Shown piece by piece: positions 26,138 through 35,006 of a stretch of DNA of 64,000 nucleotides. Below the pieces are notes generated by a model that saw only the letters and a list, made by a program, of their open reading frames with translations, was not told the origin of the DNA and did no database searches. Position numbers and translations under genes: made by a program. How positions within the stretch are numbered: position 1 is the first letter of the stretch; each line of letters begins with the position of its first letter. Source of the DNA: Nocardiopsis sp. JB363. GTDB taxonomy: Bacteria; Actinomycetota; Actinomycetes; Streptosporangiales; Streptosporangiaceae. The DNA is taken from the NCBI RefSeq assembly GCF_900143625.1, contig NZ_FRFF01000167.1, forward strand, positions 79,343-143,342, given 5' to 3'.

Positions 26138-27355
26138 CTAGAGTTCCTTCCTGATCCGGGCCACATCGGCGGCCACGGTCCGGTGGATGTGGGTGATCAG
26201 GTGGTAGAGGTCGGCGCAGTAGACCGAGGGGTTGAGGAAACCGTGGCCGGAGCGGTAGCGGTGCGGGTAGAGCCCGCCCCCGCACACCTTGGCCAGCGGA
26301 CAAGCGGCGCAGGTGGGGCTCAGGGCGCGAGCACCGATCTGACGGGCGGCGACCGAGGGCAGGTAGAGGGCGTCTTCGAAGGGGTGGGTGAAAGTGTGCA
26401 AGGGGGTGTGGGCGGCCCCCTCGAACGCCGACTTGAGGCTGTCGACCTGTTCGATGCTCCCGTCGGTCTCCACGACCACCAGCGCGGCCGGTGACAGCCC
26501 GATGCTCTCGGTGCGGGAGGGACTGCCCAGGAGCAGGCGGATGATCTCGTTGAACATGCGGACGTTGGTCTCGCGTTCGGGGGCGCCGTACCAGCGGTCG
26601 AACACCGCGGCCATCCAACGGCCATAGCGGGGTTCGGTGGGGGACCAACCCGGCGGCGGCTCGTCCCAGTGGCCGTGCGGCAGGAGGAAGTCGATACCGG
26701 GTGGGTCGTATCCGATCAGGTGCTCGAAGGTGGCGACCGGGTCCGATTCCAGGTCGACGGTGGTGAGCAGCCCGGCCAGCAGTTGGCCGTTGCGGGTGTT
26801 GAGGCGTTCGATGCCGGCCTGTACCTCGGCGTGGGTGCCGCGTCCGTTGGCGCGGGTTCGATGACGGTCGTGGTCCTCGCGCGCGCCGTCGATGCTGACG
26901 CCGACCCGGATCCCGAACTCCTCGAACAGGTCGAGGTAGTGCCGGTCGATGAGCACGCCGTTGGTCTGCATGCGCAAGGCGACGCGCACGTCGGGTTCAC
27001 AGGCCTTGCGCAGCGACTCGGCGACGTACCGCAGGTGGTCGAGGCCCACGAGGAGGGGTTCGCCACCGTGCAGGACGATGTCGACGTGGTCACGGCCGTG
27101 GACGCGGGCGTGTTCGGCGATGCGTTCGGCGACCCGGTCGACGGTGGCCCTGGCCATGCGTCGAGGTTGGGAACGCCAGCCCTGGTCGGCCATCTCGTAC
27201 ATGTAGCAGTAGTCGCAGGCCAGGTTGCAGCGACTGTGGATCTTGAGGATGAACTCACGAAAGGGTGTGGGACGCCAGCCCTTGCCGAGGAGTCCGTCGA
27301 CGTCCATGTCTTCGGGCCATTCGGGGAGTCTTTCCGATTTGGTACTCCTTGCCAC
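26138..27355 (-). CDS. fxsB: FxsB-family radical SAM/SPASM cyclophane-forming peptide maturase
   Basis: 405 residues from a GTG at 27355 with AGGAGG 8 nt upstream; an ATG further up at 27442 lacks one. The radical SAM cluster motif is C43-x3-C47-x2-C50 (CNLACDYCYMYEM), followed by VLHGGEPLLVGLDHLRYV (the GGEP SAM-binding motif) and RMQTNGVLID. The C-terminal SPASM region is CAACPLAKVCGGGLYPHRY with a last Cys in NPSVYCADL, holding auxiliary Fe-S clusters. FxsB enzymes use a 5'-deoxyadenosyl radical to join an aromatic ring carbon to a beta carbon two residues later, on the FxSxx precursor. The precursor is encoded 4 kb away at 21806-21979. Confidence 0.93.
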   Translation of the reverse strand: MARSTKSERLPEWPEDMDVDGLLGKGWRPTPFREFILKIHSRCNLACDYCYMYEMADQGWRSQPRRMARATVDRVAERIAEHARVHGRDHVDIVLHGGEPLLVGLDHLRYVAESLRKACEPDVRVALRMQTNGVLIDRHYLDLFEEFGIRVGVSIDGAREDHDRHRTRANGRGTHAEVQAGIERLNTRNGQLLAGLLTTVDLESDPVATFEHLIGYDPPGIDFLLPHGHWDEPPPGWSPTEPRYGRWMAAVFDRWYGAPERETNVRMFNEIIRLLLGSPSRTESIGLSPAALVVVETDGSIEQVDSLKSAFEGAAHTPLHTFTHPFEDALYLPSVAARQIGARALSPTCAACPLAKVCGGGLYPHRYRSGHGFLNPSVYCADLYHLITHIHRTVAADVARIRKEL

Positions 27356-27878
27356 GCCGGGGCCTCCTGGGGTGAGGGCACACGCGAAATACGACTGATC
27401 ATCGCATTTACCGAAGTACGTACTCTCAAGGGGTATCCACAAACCTCACCCGCGGATAGTCCATCCGCTCCTTCCGGTAGCGACGACCTGTCCCGAAAGT
27501 CCGGTCCGTCCTAGTTCATCCTGCGACGGGGTGGTGGGAGCGCCTCGGAGCGGCCTCCCGCCGGCGAACTCTCCCCAATGGCCGATACCGGCCGGCTCAA
27601 CGAAGATTGCCCAGCCCCCGAACGCGGTAGAGATCCCTTTCTCATCCCCAGTTCGATCCGGAGCTTTCGTCGTCTATTCCGGCGGCTTCTCCCACCTTCG
27701 TTACGATGGCCCGCCAACTCCGGAGGAATGGCGGACCATTCCCGACGAACCGGGACACGAGCTGGCACACCGGACCGCCGAGGTGGGTACCGATTTCCGC
27801 GTTTCCCCATGCGAGGCCCCTGCGTGCGGCTAGTCTGATGCCGTTTCGGCCACCCCCGTCACTGTCGGTGAAGACTTA
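27356..27878. other. Divergent intergenic region between maturase and unknown gene
   Basis: About 520 bp without a gene I can support. It should contain the promoters for the maturase-HExxH operon on one strand and the 27879 gene on the other. It is less GC-rich than flanking genes near 27400-27430. Short frames on both strands (27511-27833) have no ribosome site and no family resemblance. No second FxSxx-type precursor is found here. Confidence 0.5.
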
Positions 27879-29267
27879 ATGACTGAGCGCCTTCTCCCTG
27901 CCATCTCCGCCTGTCTCGAATGGGCCCACACCGCTGAGGAGCCTCCCACGCTGCACATCGAGGCACTGGTGCTCCTGCTCAGCACCCACCAGGACGCGGG
28001 CGCCACCGAGCCCGGTGACTGGACCGTGGAGGACGTCCACGAGGTGGCGGCCCTGATCCGCCGCCGGGACAAGTTGCCCGAAGAGTTCCGCGATACCTGG
28101 CTCAGCTGGTGCGACCACCTGGTCACCGATGGCCGCCTCGTGTCGACGGAGACCCCGCGCCGGCTGCGCGCGGCGATCGAGGTGGTCGACCTGACCCGGT
28201 CCGGTCACGCGGCGCCCGATCCCGAGACACCACCGGAGATCGCCGCCCCGCTCCTGGAACGTCTGGGGTACGGGGAGGACCCGCATCCCGAGCCGCTGCG
28301 TCCCCACCTGCCCACACCCCTGGCCGATCTGGACACCCGTGCCGGGGCCTGCCCCACCCTGCATCTGGCCGCCCGGCTGACGGCGTGGATGGACCCGCAG
28401 GCGCTGCTGCGCCCGTACACCGAACACGACGCGCTGGGTGAGGACGACACCGCCGAGGCGGCCCGGATCCTGGACGTCCGCTCCGACGAGATCACGTTCC
28501 TGTTCGCCGTCGCCCGAGCCGCGGGTCTGGTACGCACCACCTATCTGCACGCCCTGCCCGGGCCGGCGGCACACGCCTGGGTCCGAGAGACTCCGGGTGC
28601 GGTCGCCGATGCCTGGGCCGATGCCCTGGCCACCATGACCGGCCTACCCGGGGCCACACCCTTCCTGCTGCTCGGCGAACTCTTCCTCACCGGGCGGGCC
28701 CTGTCGCTGGACGAACTGGTCCACGTGTGCGCCGAACCGGACCCGGAGTCGTATCTGCCCCGGGTGTTGGCCGCCCTGACCGACCTGGGAGCGGTGACGG
28801 CGACCGACGACGGTCGACACCGGATCACGGGCCTGGGCGACCACTGTGTCGCCCGCCGGTTGCGCGCCTGCGGGATCGAGGTGCCCAGGACGCCACCGGT
28901 CACGGGGCTGAGCGCCACCGAACTCTTGGAATTGGCGGCGACGACCCGACCGATCGACGTCGAACCCCTGCTGGATCGGTGGTTGGCCGGCCGAGACTCG
29001 GCCGAGGCCGCCCACGGGCTTCTCGCTGCCGGGCTGACTCCGGCCGACCCGGAGGACTTCGTTCGCGCCGTCATCGACCGTCCCTGGGCGGACACCATTT
29101 TGGAGAGAGCGAGCCAGAACCCGGGCCTCACCGAGGCCGTGCGCCGGGGCCCCGCCCCTTCGCCCGGCGCCGTCCTCGACGAACGCGTCGATGCGATGAG
29201 GTCTCCCTTCGAACCCGACGAGCCGCCTCTTGAGGTGTCCATGTTGTTCGGACAGTCGACCTACTGA
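27879..29267 (+). CDS. Unknown winged-helix-like protein, copy 1 of a four-member paralogous family
   Basis: 462 residues, no signal peptide or membrane segment. A central helical region (LHLAARLTAWMDPQALL, then LFAVARAAGLVRT) is followed by a winged-helix-like end DLGAVTATDDGRHRITGLGDHCVARRL. The same order occurs at 31409, 36593 and 42014, where the last motif reads ITRLGDHGMAHRW, LTDLGRYGIRQIL and LTSLGRHGVRRLL. Copies 1 and 2 are most alike. The C-terminal part is helical, with repeated short helices. Function unknown; the wing-type motif suggests nucleic-acid or protein binding. It is divergent from the FxsB operon. The start ATG has only a weak ribosome site. Confidence 0.75.
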   Translation: MTERLLPAISACLEWAHTAEEPPTLHIEALVLLLSTHQDAGATEPGDWTVEDVHEVAALIRRRDKLPEEFRDTWLSWCDHLVTDGRLVSTETPRRLRAAIEVVDLTRSGHAAPDPETPPEIAAPLLERLGYGEDPHPEPLRPHLPTPLADLDTRAGACPTLHLAARLTAWMDPQALLRPYTEHDALGEDDTAEAARILDVRSDEITFLFAVARAAGLVRTTYLHALPGPAAHAWVRETPGAVADAWADALATMTGLPGATPFLLLGELFLTGRALSLDELVHVCAEPDPESYLPRVLAALTDLGAVTATDDGRHRITGLGDHCVARRLRACGIEVPRTPPVTGLSATELLELAATTRPIDVEPLLDRWLAGRDSAEAAHGLLAAGLTPADPEDFVRAVIDRPWADTILERASQNPGLTEAVRRGPAPSPGAVLDERVDAMRSPFEPDEPPLEVSMLFGQSTY

Positions 29268-29365
29268 CCTTCATCCCTACCCCGGTGGGGAAGGCGGGTC
29301 CCGGTACACGACGTGGCCCCTGGTGCACGGCAGTGCCGCATCCGCGAAGCGGGGATACGAGCCGC

Positions 29366-30709
29366 TCACCAGGGCCGGCGATCCCGCCAGGGGACGGCTT
29401 GTTCCAGTTGGGCGGCCACCTCGATCAGCAGGTCCTCTCGACCGTGCGCGGCCACCAACTGCACCCCGATCGGCAACCCCTCGGGGCTCTGCGCCAAGGG
29501 CAGGCTGATCGCTGGGTTGCCCGCGACGTTGAACGGGGCGGTGAAGGGCCCGTGTCGATAGATCTCCCGTAGCCAGGAACGCACCGTGTGCTCCCCGTCG
29601 TGGTCGAGTGTGCCGTGCGGCAGTGGCGGACCGGCCACCGTCGGCGTCACCAGCAGGTCGTACTCGGCGAAGAAGCGTCCGACCGGTGCGGTGACCCGAT
29701 GTTGGGCTTGAAGACACGCCACCACGTCCATGGCGCTGTGGGCCCGTGTCTCGGTCAGGATGCGGGCGGGAACCGACTCCATCCGCGCGGGGTCGACGGC
29801 CGTGGAATTCAGTGCCGCTCCGGTGGCGATCGCCGCGAGCACCGATGCCTCCACCACGTCCTCGGCGTCGAACACGGGGGCGTCCTCGCTCACCGTGTGC
29901 CCGATCCATTCCAGGACCCGGCCGGTGTCCCGGGCCGCCTCGGCCACCCTCGGGGCGACCCGCGCCGTGCCCCAGGCCGCGGTGGTCACGGCCACCCGTC
30001 GCCCGACCGGGGACGTGTTCAGCCGATCGACGTAACGTCCCGTCGATGGTGGCGCCGTGTGCTTCTCCCCCACCGGAGGGGCTCCCACCAGGTCCAGGAG
30101 CAGCGCGGTATCGCGGACGGTGCGGGTCAGACCGAACTCGCACACCAGCCCGAACCCGGCCTCCCCCACCTGGGGTCCGCAGGGCACCCGGCCCCGACTC
30201 GGTTTGAGGCCCACCACCCCGCAGGCCGCGGCGGGCACCCGGATCGACCCGCCGCCGTCGTTGCCGTGCGCGAAGGGAACCGCCCCGGCCGCCACCAGCG
30301 CCGCCGATCCACCGCTGGATCCGCCGACCCCGCGTCCGGGGTCCCACGGGTTGCGGGTGGGCCCGTACAACGCCGACTCGGTGGCGAAGCTCAGCCCCAG
30401 CTCCGGTGCGGTGCTCTGGCCCAGCGCCACCAGGCCGACCTTTCGGAAACGGGCCATCACCTCCTGGTCCACGGCGGCGGACGCGCCGCGCAGGGCCCGA
30501 CTGCCCAGGGTGAAGGGCACCCCTCGGGCCACGGGTCCGCTGTCCTTGATCACGAAGGGAACCCCGGCCAAGGGCCCACCGGGGTCGTGGGACAGCGCCG
30601 GTTCGAACAACGGCCGGGTCAGGGCGTTGAGCTCGGTGTGGGCTCGGGTCAGGGACTCCCTGGCCGCGGACTCCACTTCGGCCGCTGAGACCTCTCCGGC
30701 CCGCAGCAT
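29366..30709 (-). CDS. Amidase (amidase-signature family)
   Basis: 447 residues from the first ATG. The amidase signature is complete: GVPFVIKDSGP with the catalytic Lys, VGGSSGGSAALVAAGAVPFAHGNDGGGSIRVPAA with the cis-Ser and nucleophile Ser, and GLKPSRGRVP. It hydrolyses amides in the cytosol; substrate unknown. The frame continues upstream of the ATG as YAELDATALAA, which matches the usual family N-terminus, for 18 more codons until a stop, but no ATG, GTG or TTG occurs there. Either the annotated ATG is used and the N-terminus is short, or translation starts at a CTG. The acetyltransferase gene ends 55 bp upstream on the same strand. Confidence 0.88.
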   Translation of the reverse strand: MLRAGEVSAAEVESAARESLTRAHTELNALTRPLFEPALSHDPGGPLAGVPFVIKDSGPVARGVPFTLGSRALRGASAAVDQEVMARFRKVGLVALGQSTAPELGLSFATESALYGPTRNPWDPGRGVGGSSGGSAALVAAGAVPFAHGNDGGGSIRVPAAACGVVGLKPSRGRVPCGPQVGEAGFGLVCEFGLTRTVRDTALLLDLVGAPPVGEKHTAPPSTGRYVDRLNTSPVGRRVAVTTAAWGTARVAPRVAEAARDTGRVLEWIGHTVSEDAPVFDAEDVVEASVLAAIATGAALNSTAVDPARMESVPARILTETRAHSAMDVVACLQAQHRVTAPVGRFFAEYDLLVTPTVAGPPLPHGTLDHDGEHTVRSWLREIYRHGPFTAPFNVAGNPAISLPLAQSPEGLPIGVQLVAAHGREDLLIEVAAQLEQAVPWRDRRPW

Positions 30710-30764
30710 CGCAGCCAGGGCGGTGGCGTCCAGTTCGGCGTACTCGTGTCCGGGCGCAGGTCGT

Positions 30765-31250
30765 TCAGCCCCTCAGGTGCCGGACGTAGACGAGGAGGTC
30801 CACGCCGGGGACCGGGGACCAGTCACGCTCGGGCAGTCGGGTGAAACCGTGCGTCTCGTACAGGCGTCGGGCACCGCTCATGATCTCCTGGGTGGACAAC
30901 ACCAGACGGTCGAGGCCTTCTCGTTCGGCACGTTCGATCACGGCCTTGACCAGGGTGGCGCCGACTCCGCGACGTTGCGCCTCGGGGGCGACGGCGAAGG
31001 CTCTGATCTCGGCTTCCCGCGGCCCTCGCGCCGCCTCGCAGCGTGGCCCCCAGGGTACGTACACGACCGTGCCCAGCACGGTCTCACCGTCCACGGCCGC
31101 CATGACCTCGTCGGGGGCACCCCACCCCAGTTCGCGCAAGGTGTCGGCGTAGGAGGGACTGGCGTCCAACAGGCTCTGGTCCCGGTAGGCCCGGACCCTG
31201 AGGTCTCCGATCACGGTGCGCTCGGAGGGCAGCGCGGCGCGAATCATCAT
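30765..31250 (-). CDS. GNAT-family N-acetyltransferase
   Basis: 161 residues starting at one of two adjacent ATGs (31250 or 31247). The acetyl-CoA binding motif A is clear: EIRAFAVAPEAQRRGVGATLVKAVIERA, with Q/R-x-x-G-x-G/A; motif B ends in ARRLYETHGFTRLPERDW. A single GNAT domain, cytosolic; it transfers an acetyl group from acetyl-CoA to an unknown amine. It is upstream of and in line with the amidase gene, so the pair may form an operon. Confidence 0.88.
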   Translation of the reverse strand: MMIRAALPSERTVIGDLRVRAYRDQSLLDASPSYADTLRELGWGAPDEVMAAVDGETVLGTVVYVPWGPRCEAARGPREAEIRAFAVAPEAQRRGVGATLVKAVIERAEREGLDRLVLSTQEIMSGARRLYETHGFTRLPERDWSPVPGVDLLVYVRHLRG

Positions 31251-31408
31251 TCCGACATTGAAGCAGAGTCGTTCCGGTCGCCGCCTCCATTTTTCCCTCA
31301 CCCCCCTGACCTGGGAAAACAAAGTTATCCACAGGCCTTCTGCAGATTGCTCCGACTTCACCGACGATGGAGTCACGGCCATCTCGACACCCGATCCCGT
31401 GGGGCGCC

Positions 31409-33031
31409 ATGACCATCGTCGAACCCTTCCGTTTCCGCCTGCTTCGAGGCACCATTCCGTATCTGCTCTCCCTCGTCGTCGAGGAGGGCCTACGCGCCCT
31501 GGGCGAACTCCTTCTGCCTTACCCCGAGCTCGCACCCCCACGTCCGAAGGACCCCGTGCCGGTTCCGGGGCACGTCGACATCGAGGCCTCGTCTCCTGAG
31601 GCCAAGACGCCGCGCACCGCTCTGAGCGATATGTGCGAACAGCTCGGCGAGGCCACGGCTCCGCCCACCGGTCTCCCCCGGCGTGAGACGGCCCGGGCAC
31701 GATCACGGTGTGGGACGAGTGGCCCACCGGTGAGCGAAGGTGATGCGGGCGCCCCGAGGGCGATGTGGCGGCCGACCGGCACCCGTTCCAAGGTCGATTG
31801 GATCTCCGCCTCGGCGGCCGGTCCCGTGAGCGCGGCACATGTCGGATCACGGCGTCATGAGGAGAAGACCGCTCCCCCGGCGACCGAGGATGCGGGCCTC
31901 CCGTGGCGGCCGGAGAGGGGCGAGGAGGGACCACCGAGGGTCCGCCTGGTGCCGGTGGAACGGGCGGCCCTCCAGGCACGGGGTTGTCCGGGCCTGGCCG
32001 ACGCCCTCCGACTGGCCTCGTGGGTGGGTTCGGGGGCTCCGCTGGTCCGCGGGAGCGGCCCCGAGCGGCTCCGCTCCGAGGACCGGAGTCGGGCAGCCTC
32101 CGACCTGGGTCTGACCCCCAAGGAGATCCCCCAGGTATTCGAGACGGCATTGCGGGCCGGGTTCGTGCACACCACCGCCTCAGAGGTCCGGCCCGAGGAC
32201 GCCCTGGAGATCTGGCGTGACGATGACCGCCTCGTACGGGCCTGGGCCCGATCCCTGTCGATCCTGGCGGGACCCGATCCGGCCCCGCGCGTTCTGGACA
32301 TCCTCTTCACCTCCGGCTGCGGGTGGCACCTGGAGGAGTTGGCACAAGAGCTCGGCGACGCCGAAGGGCTCCCGGCGGCGGTGCACGCCCTGATCCGGTC
32401 GGGAGCGGTGGAACCCCTCCCGGACGGACAGGTGCGCATCACCCGACTGGGCGACCACGGTATGGCCCATCGGTGGCGGGACCGGGGCGAACCGCCACTC
32501 GAACACCCGCCGACCGGCGGACTCCGAGCGCGGGAACTATTGCTGCTCCTGTGGGACTCGCGTCCGGTCGACGCCGAGAGCATGGGGGCGGAGTGGATCA
32601 CCGAACGTGGTGCGCGGGAGGCGGCGAGGTCTCTCCTGGCCGCCTGTACCGACCCCGTGGACTGGCGACTGCGTGTGCACGCCTTCCGGGTGCTGCGCGG
32701 GGCGGGTCCCGAGGCCGACGAGGTCCTGGACTCCTACCGGGACCACCCGGTCCTGGGCGGCTGGGTGGCGCACGCTCGACGACGGGCGGGGCGGGTTCGT
32801 CCGGCACAGCTGGTGATGGCCGTGCTCGACACCTACGCGCTGCGAGTGGACTCGGGGATGCCCTTGCCGCAGGACACCGAACTCTGGCGCGACCCGGAGG
32901 CCGTCACGAGGCTGATGTGGGGGTCGGGGCATCCGGCCGCCGACAGTGTGCTCAGCGCGATCGCGCTGGGCGCCTTGGGACCACGTCCGGCCCGTGCCGC
33001 CCGACGCACCCCCGTGTTCTACGCCGGGTGA
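31409..33031 (+). CDS. Unknown winged-helix-like protein, copy 2 of the paralogous family
   Basis: 540 residues from the ATG at 31409 (an earlier in-frame ATG is at 31367). A poorly conserved, disordered-looking first 170 residues precede the shared core: LADALRLASWVGSGAPLV, FETALRAGFVHT, then LIRSGAVEPLPDGQVRITRLGDHGMAHRW, which matches copy 1 motif for motif. The C-terminal part (AREAARSLLAACTDPVDWRLRVHAFRVLRGAGPEADEVLDSYRDHPVLGGWVAHARRR, about residues 400-460) has the pattern of HEAT-like helical repeats. No catalytic motif. Function unknown. Confidence 0.72.
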   Translation: MTIVEPFRFRLLRGTIPYLLSLVVEEGLRALGELLLPYPELAPPRPKDPVPVPGHVDIEASSPEAKTPRTALSDMCEQLGEATAPPTGLPRRETARARSRCGTSGPPVSEGDAGAPRAMWRPTGTRSKVDWISASAAGPVSAAHVGSRRHEEKTAPPATEDAGLPWRPERGEEGPPRVRLVPVERAALQARGCPGLADALRLASWVGSGAPLVRGSGPERLRSEDRSRAASDLGLTPKEIPQVFETALRAGFVHTTASEVRPEDALEIWRDDDRLVRAWARSLSILAGPDPAPRVLDILFTSGCGWHLEELAQELGDAEGLPAAVHALIRSGAVEPLPDGQVRITRLGDHGMAHRWRDRGEPPLEHPPTGGLRARELLLLLWDSRPVDAESMGAEWITERGAREAARSLLAACTDPVDWRLRVHAFRVLRGAGPEADEVLDSYRDHPVLGGWVAHARRRAGRVRPAQLVMAVLDTYALRVDSGMPLPQDTELWRDPEAVTRLMWGSGHPAADSVLSAIALGALGPRPARAARRTPVFYAG

Positions 33032-33182
33032 GGCCACCTCGACACGAAGGCCGCGCGCCGTCACCCGGTCCGGTGGCCCGATGACCTCCGGGCCGGGAGC
33101 CGCCTCGGCACACGCCCCGCGGTTCGGCGACCCGAAGTCCACACTCCGGGCCGCCGAACGGCGAACACGACGATGCGACCGG

Positions 33183-35006
33183 TCAGCCGCGAACCGTGCT
33201 CATGGTCGACGTGTCGGCCAGCAGTTCCGTCAGCTCCTCGAAGGCACCGGCCAGTTCCTGGACGAAGCGCTCCTGTACCTCGGCCAGGCTCCGCGGAGCG
33301 TGCAGGTGGAGGTCGATCCGCTCCGGCAACAGGATGTACCCGATGCCGATGCAGTCGGGGCCGGTCGAGCCGAACCCCCACAGGCGCACCGGCCGGCAGG
33401 GCACCGAACTGGTGGACAGGTGGTCCGAACGCATGATCCGCCAGCCGGGGCTGTTGTACAGGGCCATCGGGGACTCGGCGCCGACCGAGGCGCCGCGGTC
33501 CCTGCGGATGAGTTCGAGCGTCCACAGGTGCCGTTCGGGGCCCTCACCGACCTGGCAGCCCTTGGCCCGCGCCGAGTGTTCCCGGGCGGCGGCTCGCGCG
33601 GCGGTCTCGCGGGTGTCCACGTCCGTGCCGGGGTCCTCCATGGCCTCGACAAAGGCGACCGACTCGGGGGTGAGCACGCGCATCGTCTCGGTGCGGCCGT
33701 AGTGGTACTGGCGGCTGGAGATCGACTCGTAGGTGGCGCCCAGGTGCCCCTTGGCACGCCGGTGGGCGAGTTGGAAGGCCAACTGGATGAAGGCGTCGGG
33801 TGAGACGCCGAGCGTCTTGGCGCGGTCGCTGTTGAACTCGCGGCTGCTGAACGTGGCGTTGACGCCCTGGGCCGCGTAGTCGGAGAAGGCCGCACCGGAT
33901 TCTCGGATGTCGGTGCGCAGGGCCTCGTCGAGGACGAACTCCACCGGCGCGAACCCGGGCACGCGATCGGTGTCCCGACCGATGCGTGCCGGTGTCGAGG
34001 AGCCATCGACCGCGTTGAGGAAGGAGGCCGCCGTGGTGCCGTCCAGTGTGCTGTGCTCGCAGTTGAGACCGGCCCTGCCGTCGGGGAAGACGATGAAGGA
34101 GAGGGCCTTGTCGAACCAGCGGTTCGCGCTGTCGCCGTGCAGGACCCGCTCGGCGGCGGCCCGGTCGTCGGCCGGGGTGTCCCCCTCCAGGGACAGGCAC
34201 AGCAGCGCGGTCTCGACCGTGTCCAGGGCGGCGGGGTTGGCGGGGTCGATCTCGATTAGCGCACGCCTACTGCGCGCCCACTCGGTTCGGTCCTTGGTGG
34301 TCAGGTGACCGACCGACCGGCCCGGGGCGGCCCGTTCGGGTACCGCCGCGAGGAGCGCGCGCAACCCGGCGGTCAGCTCGTCGGGGGTGTAGGGGCGGCC
34401 GTCGGGGTCGATCACGTCGAAGGCGAACATGTGCCCGCGGGAGAACACGACCACGTGCCTCGCCCGTGAAGGCCCGGGGTGTTCGGGACTGTAGGGGGTA
34501 CGGACGGTGTCCATCGTCTCGCCGGGGATCCGGGTCGTGCCGAAGAGGCGTTTGAGCTGTTCCATCGACTGGGGTCGCCCACGCGGTGCCTCCGGGGGCA
34601 CCTCTTCGGTGTCGACGCGCCGCTTGAAGTCCACGGCGGCGGCCAACAGGTCGGCCGCGCGTTCGCACTGGTCGCCTTCGCGGTCGTCGAGCAGGAAGAA
34701 GTAGTTCACGTCGAGCGCGACCCGGCCCCGGGCGCCGAGGTACTGGCTGGGCCAGAAGTCGTCCAACCAGGACTGTGAGTCCTCACTCGCGTCGACGCGT
34801 TCCAGTTCGCTCTGTAGTGCCCAGGCGGGACTCTTCGGGCGCAGGAACTCCGCCACGGCGGTCTCCGTGGCGGTGAACTGCGCGTTGTCCAGCAAGGGTT
34901 CGCACCAGCGCAGGAACCGCTGCGCGCTGTCGCGGAGCGCGGGCAGCGGAAGTCGGGGCAGGCCGTCGTCATGGGCGAAGGTGCCCGGTCGGTGGGGGTC
35001 GGTCAT
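33183..35006 (-). CDS. Choline/carnitine O-acyltransferase
   Basis: 607 residues, the full length of the eukaryotic-type family. N-terminal LPLPALRDSAQRFLRWCEPLL and WLDDFWPSQYLGARGRVALDVNYFFLL match the family opening; the catalytic His is in GLNCEHSTLDGT (His 318), and the CoA/alcohol-binding TYESISSRQYHYGRTETMRVLT (about residues 430-455) and the SxS region (LSTSSVP) follow. These enzymes move acyl groups between CoA and carnitine or choline. They are widespread in eukaryotes but sporadic in bacteria. Start ATG 35006 follows GCGAGAA. It is divergent from the SDR gene with about 600 bp between. The acceptor alcohol is not predictable. Confidence 0.92.
   Translation of the reverse strand: MTDPHRPGTFAHDDGLPRLPLPALRDSAQRFLRWCEPLLDNAQFTATETAVAEFLRPKSPAWALQSELERVDASEDSQSWLDDFWPSQYLGARGRVALDVNYFFLLDDREGDQCERAADLLAAAVDFKRRVDTEEVPPEAPRGRPQSMEQLKRLFGTTRIPGETMDTVRTPYSPEHPGPSRARHVVVFSRGHMFAFDVIDPDGRPYTPDELTAGLRALLAAVPERAAPGRSVGHLTTKDRTEWARSRRALIEIDPANPAALDTVETALLCLSLEGDTPADDRAAAERVLHGDSANRWFDKALSFIVFPDGRAGLNCEHSTLDGTTAASFLNAVDGSSTPARIGRDTDRVPGFAPVEFVLDEALRTDIRESGAAFSDYAAQGVNATFSSREFNSDRAKTLGVSPDAFIQLAFQLAHRRAKGHLGATYESISSRQYHYGRTETMRVLTPESVAFVEAMEDPGTDVDTRETAARAAAREHSARAKGCQVGEGPERHLWTLELIRRDRGASVGAESPMALYNSPGWRIMRSDHLSTSSVPCRPVRLWGFGSTGPDCIGIGYILLPERIDLHLHAPRSLAEVQERFVQELAGAFEELTELLADTSTMSTVRG

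Noticed and set aside
27511..27833. Short frames between the FxsB operon and the 27879 gene, considered as a second RiPP precursor
   Set aside because: None carries the LSLRDLD-type leader or an aromatic-x-Ser/Asn C-terminus, and none has a good ribosome site.
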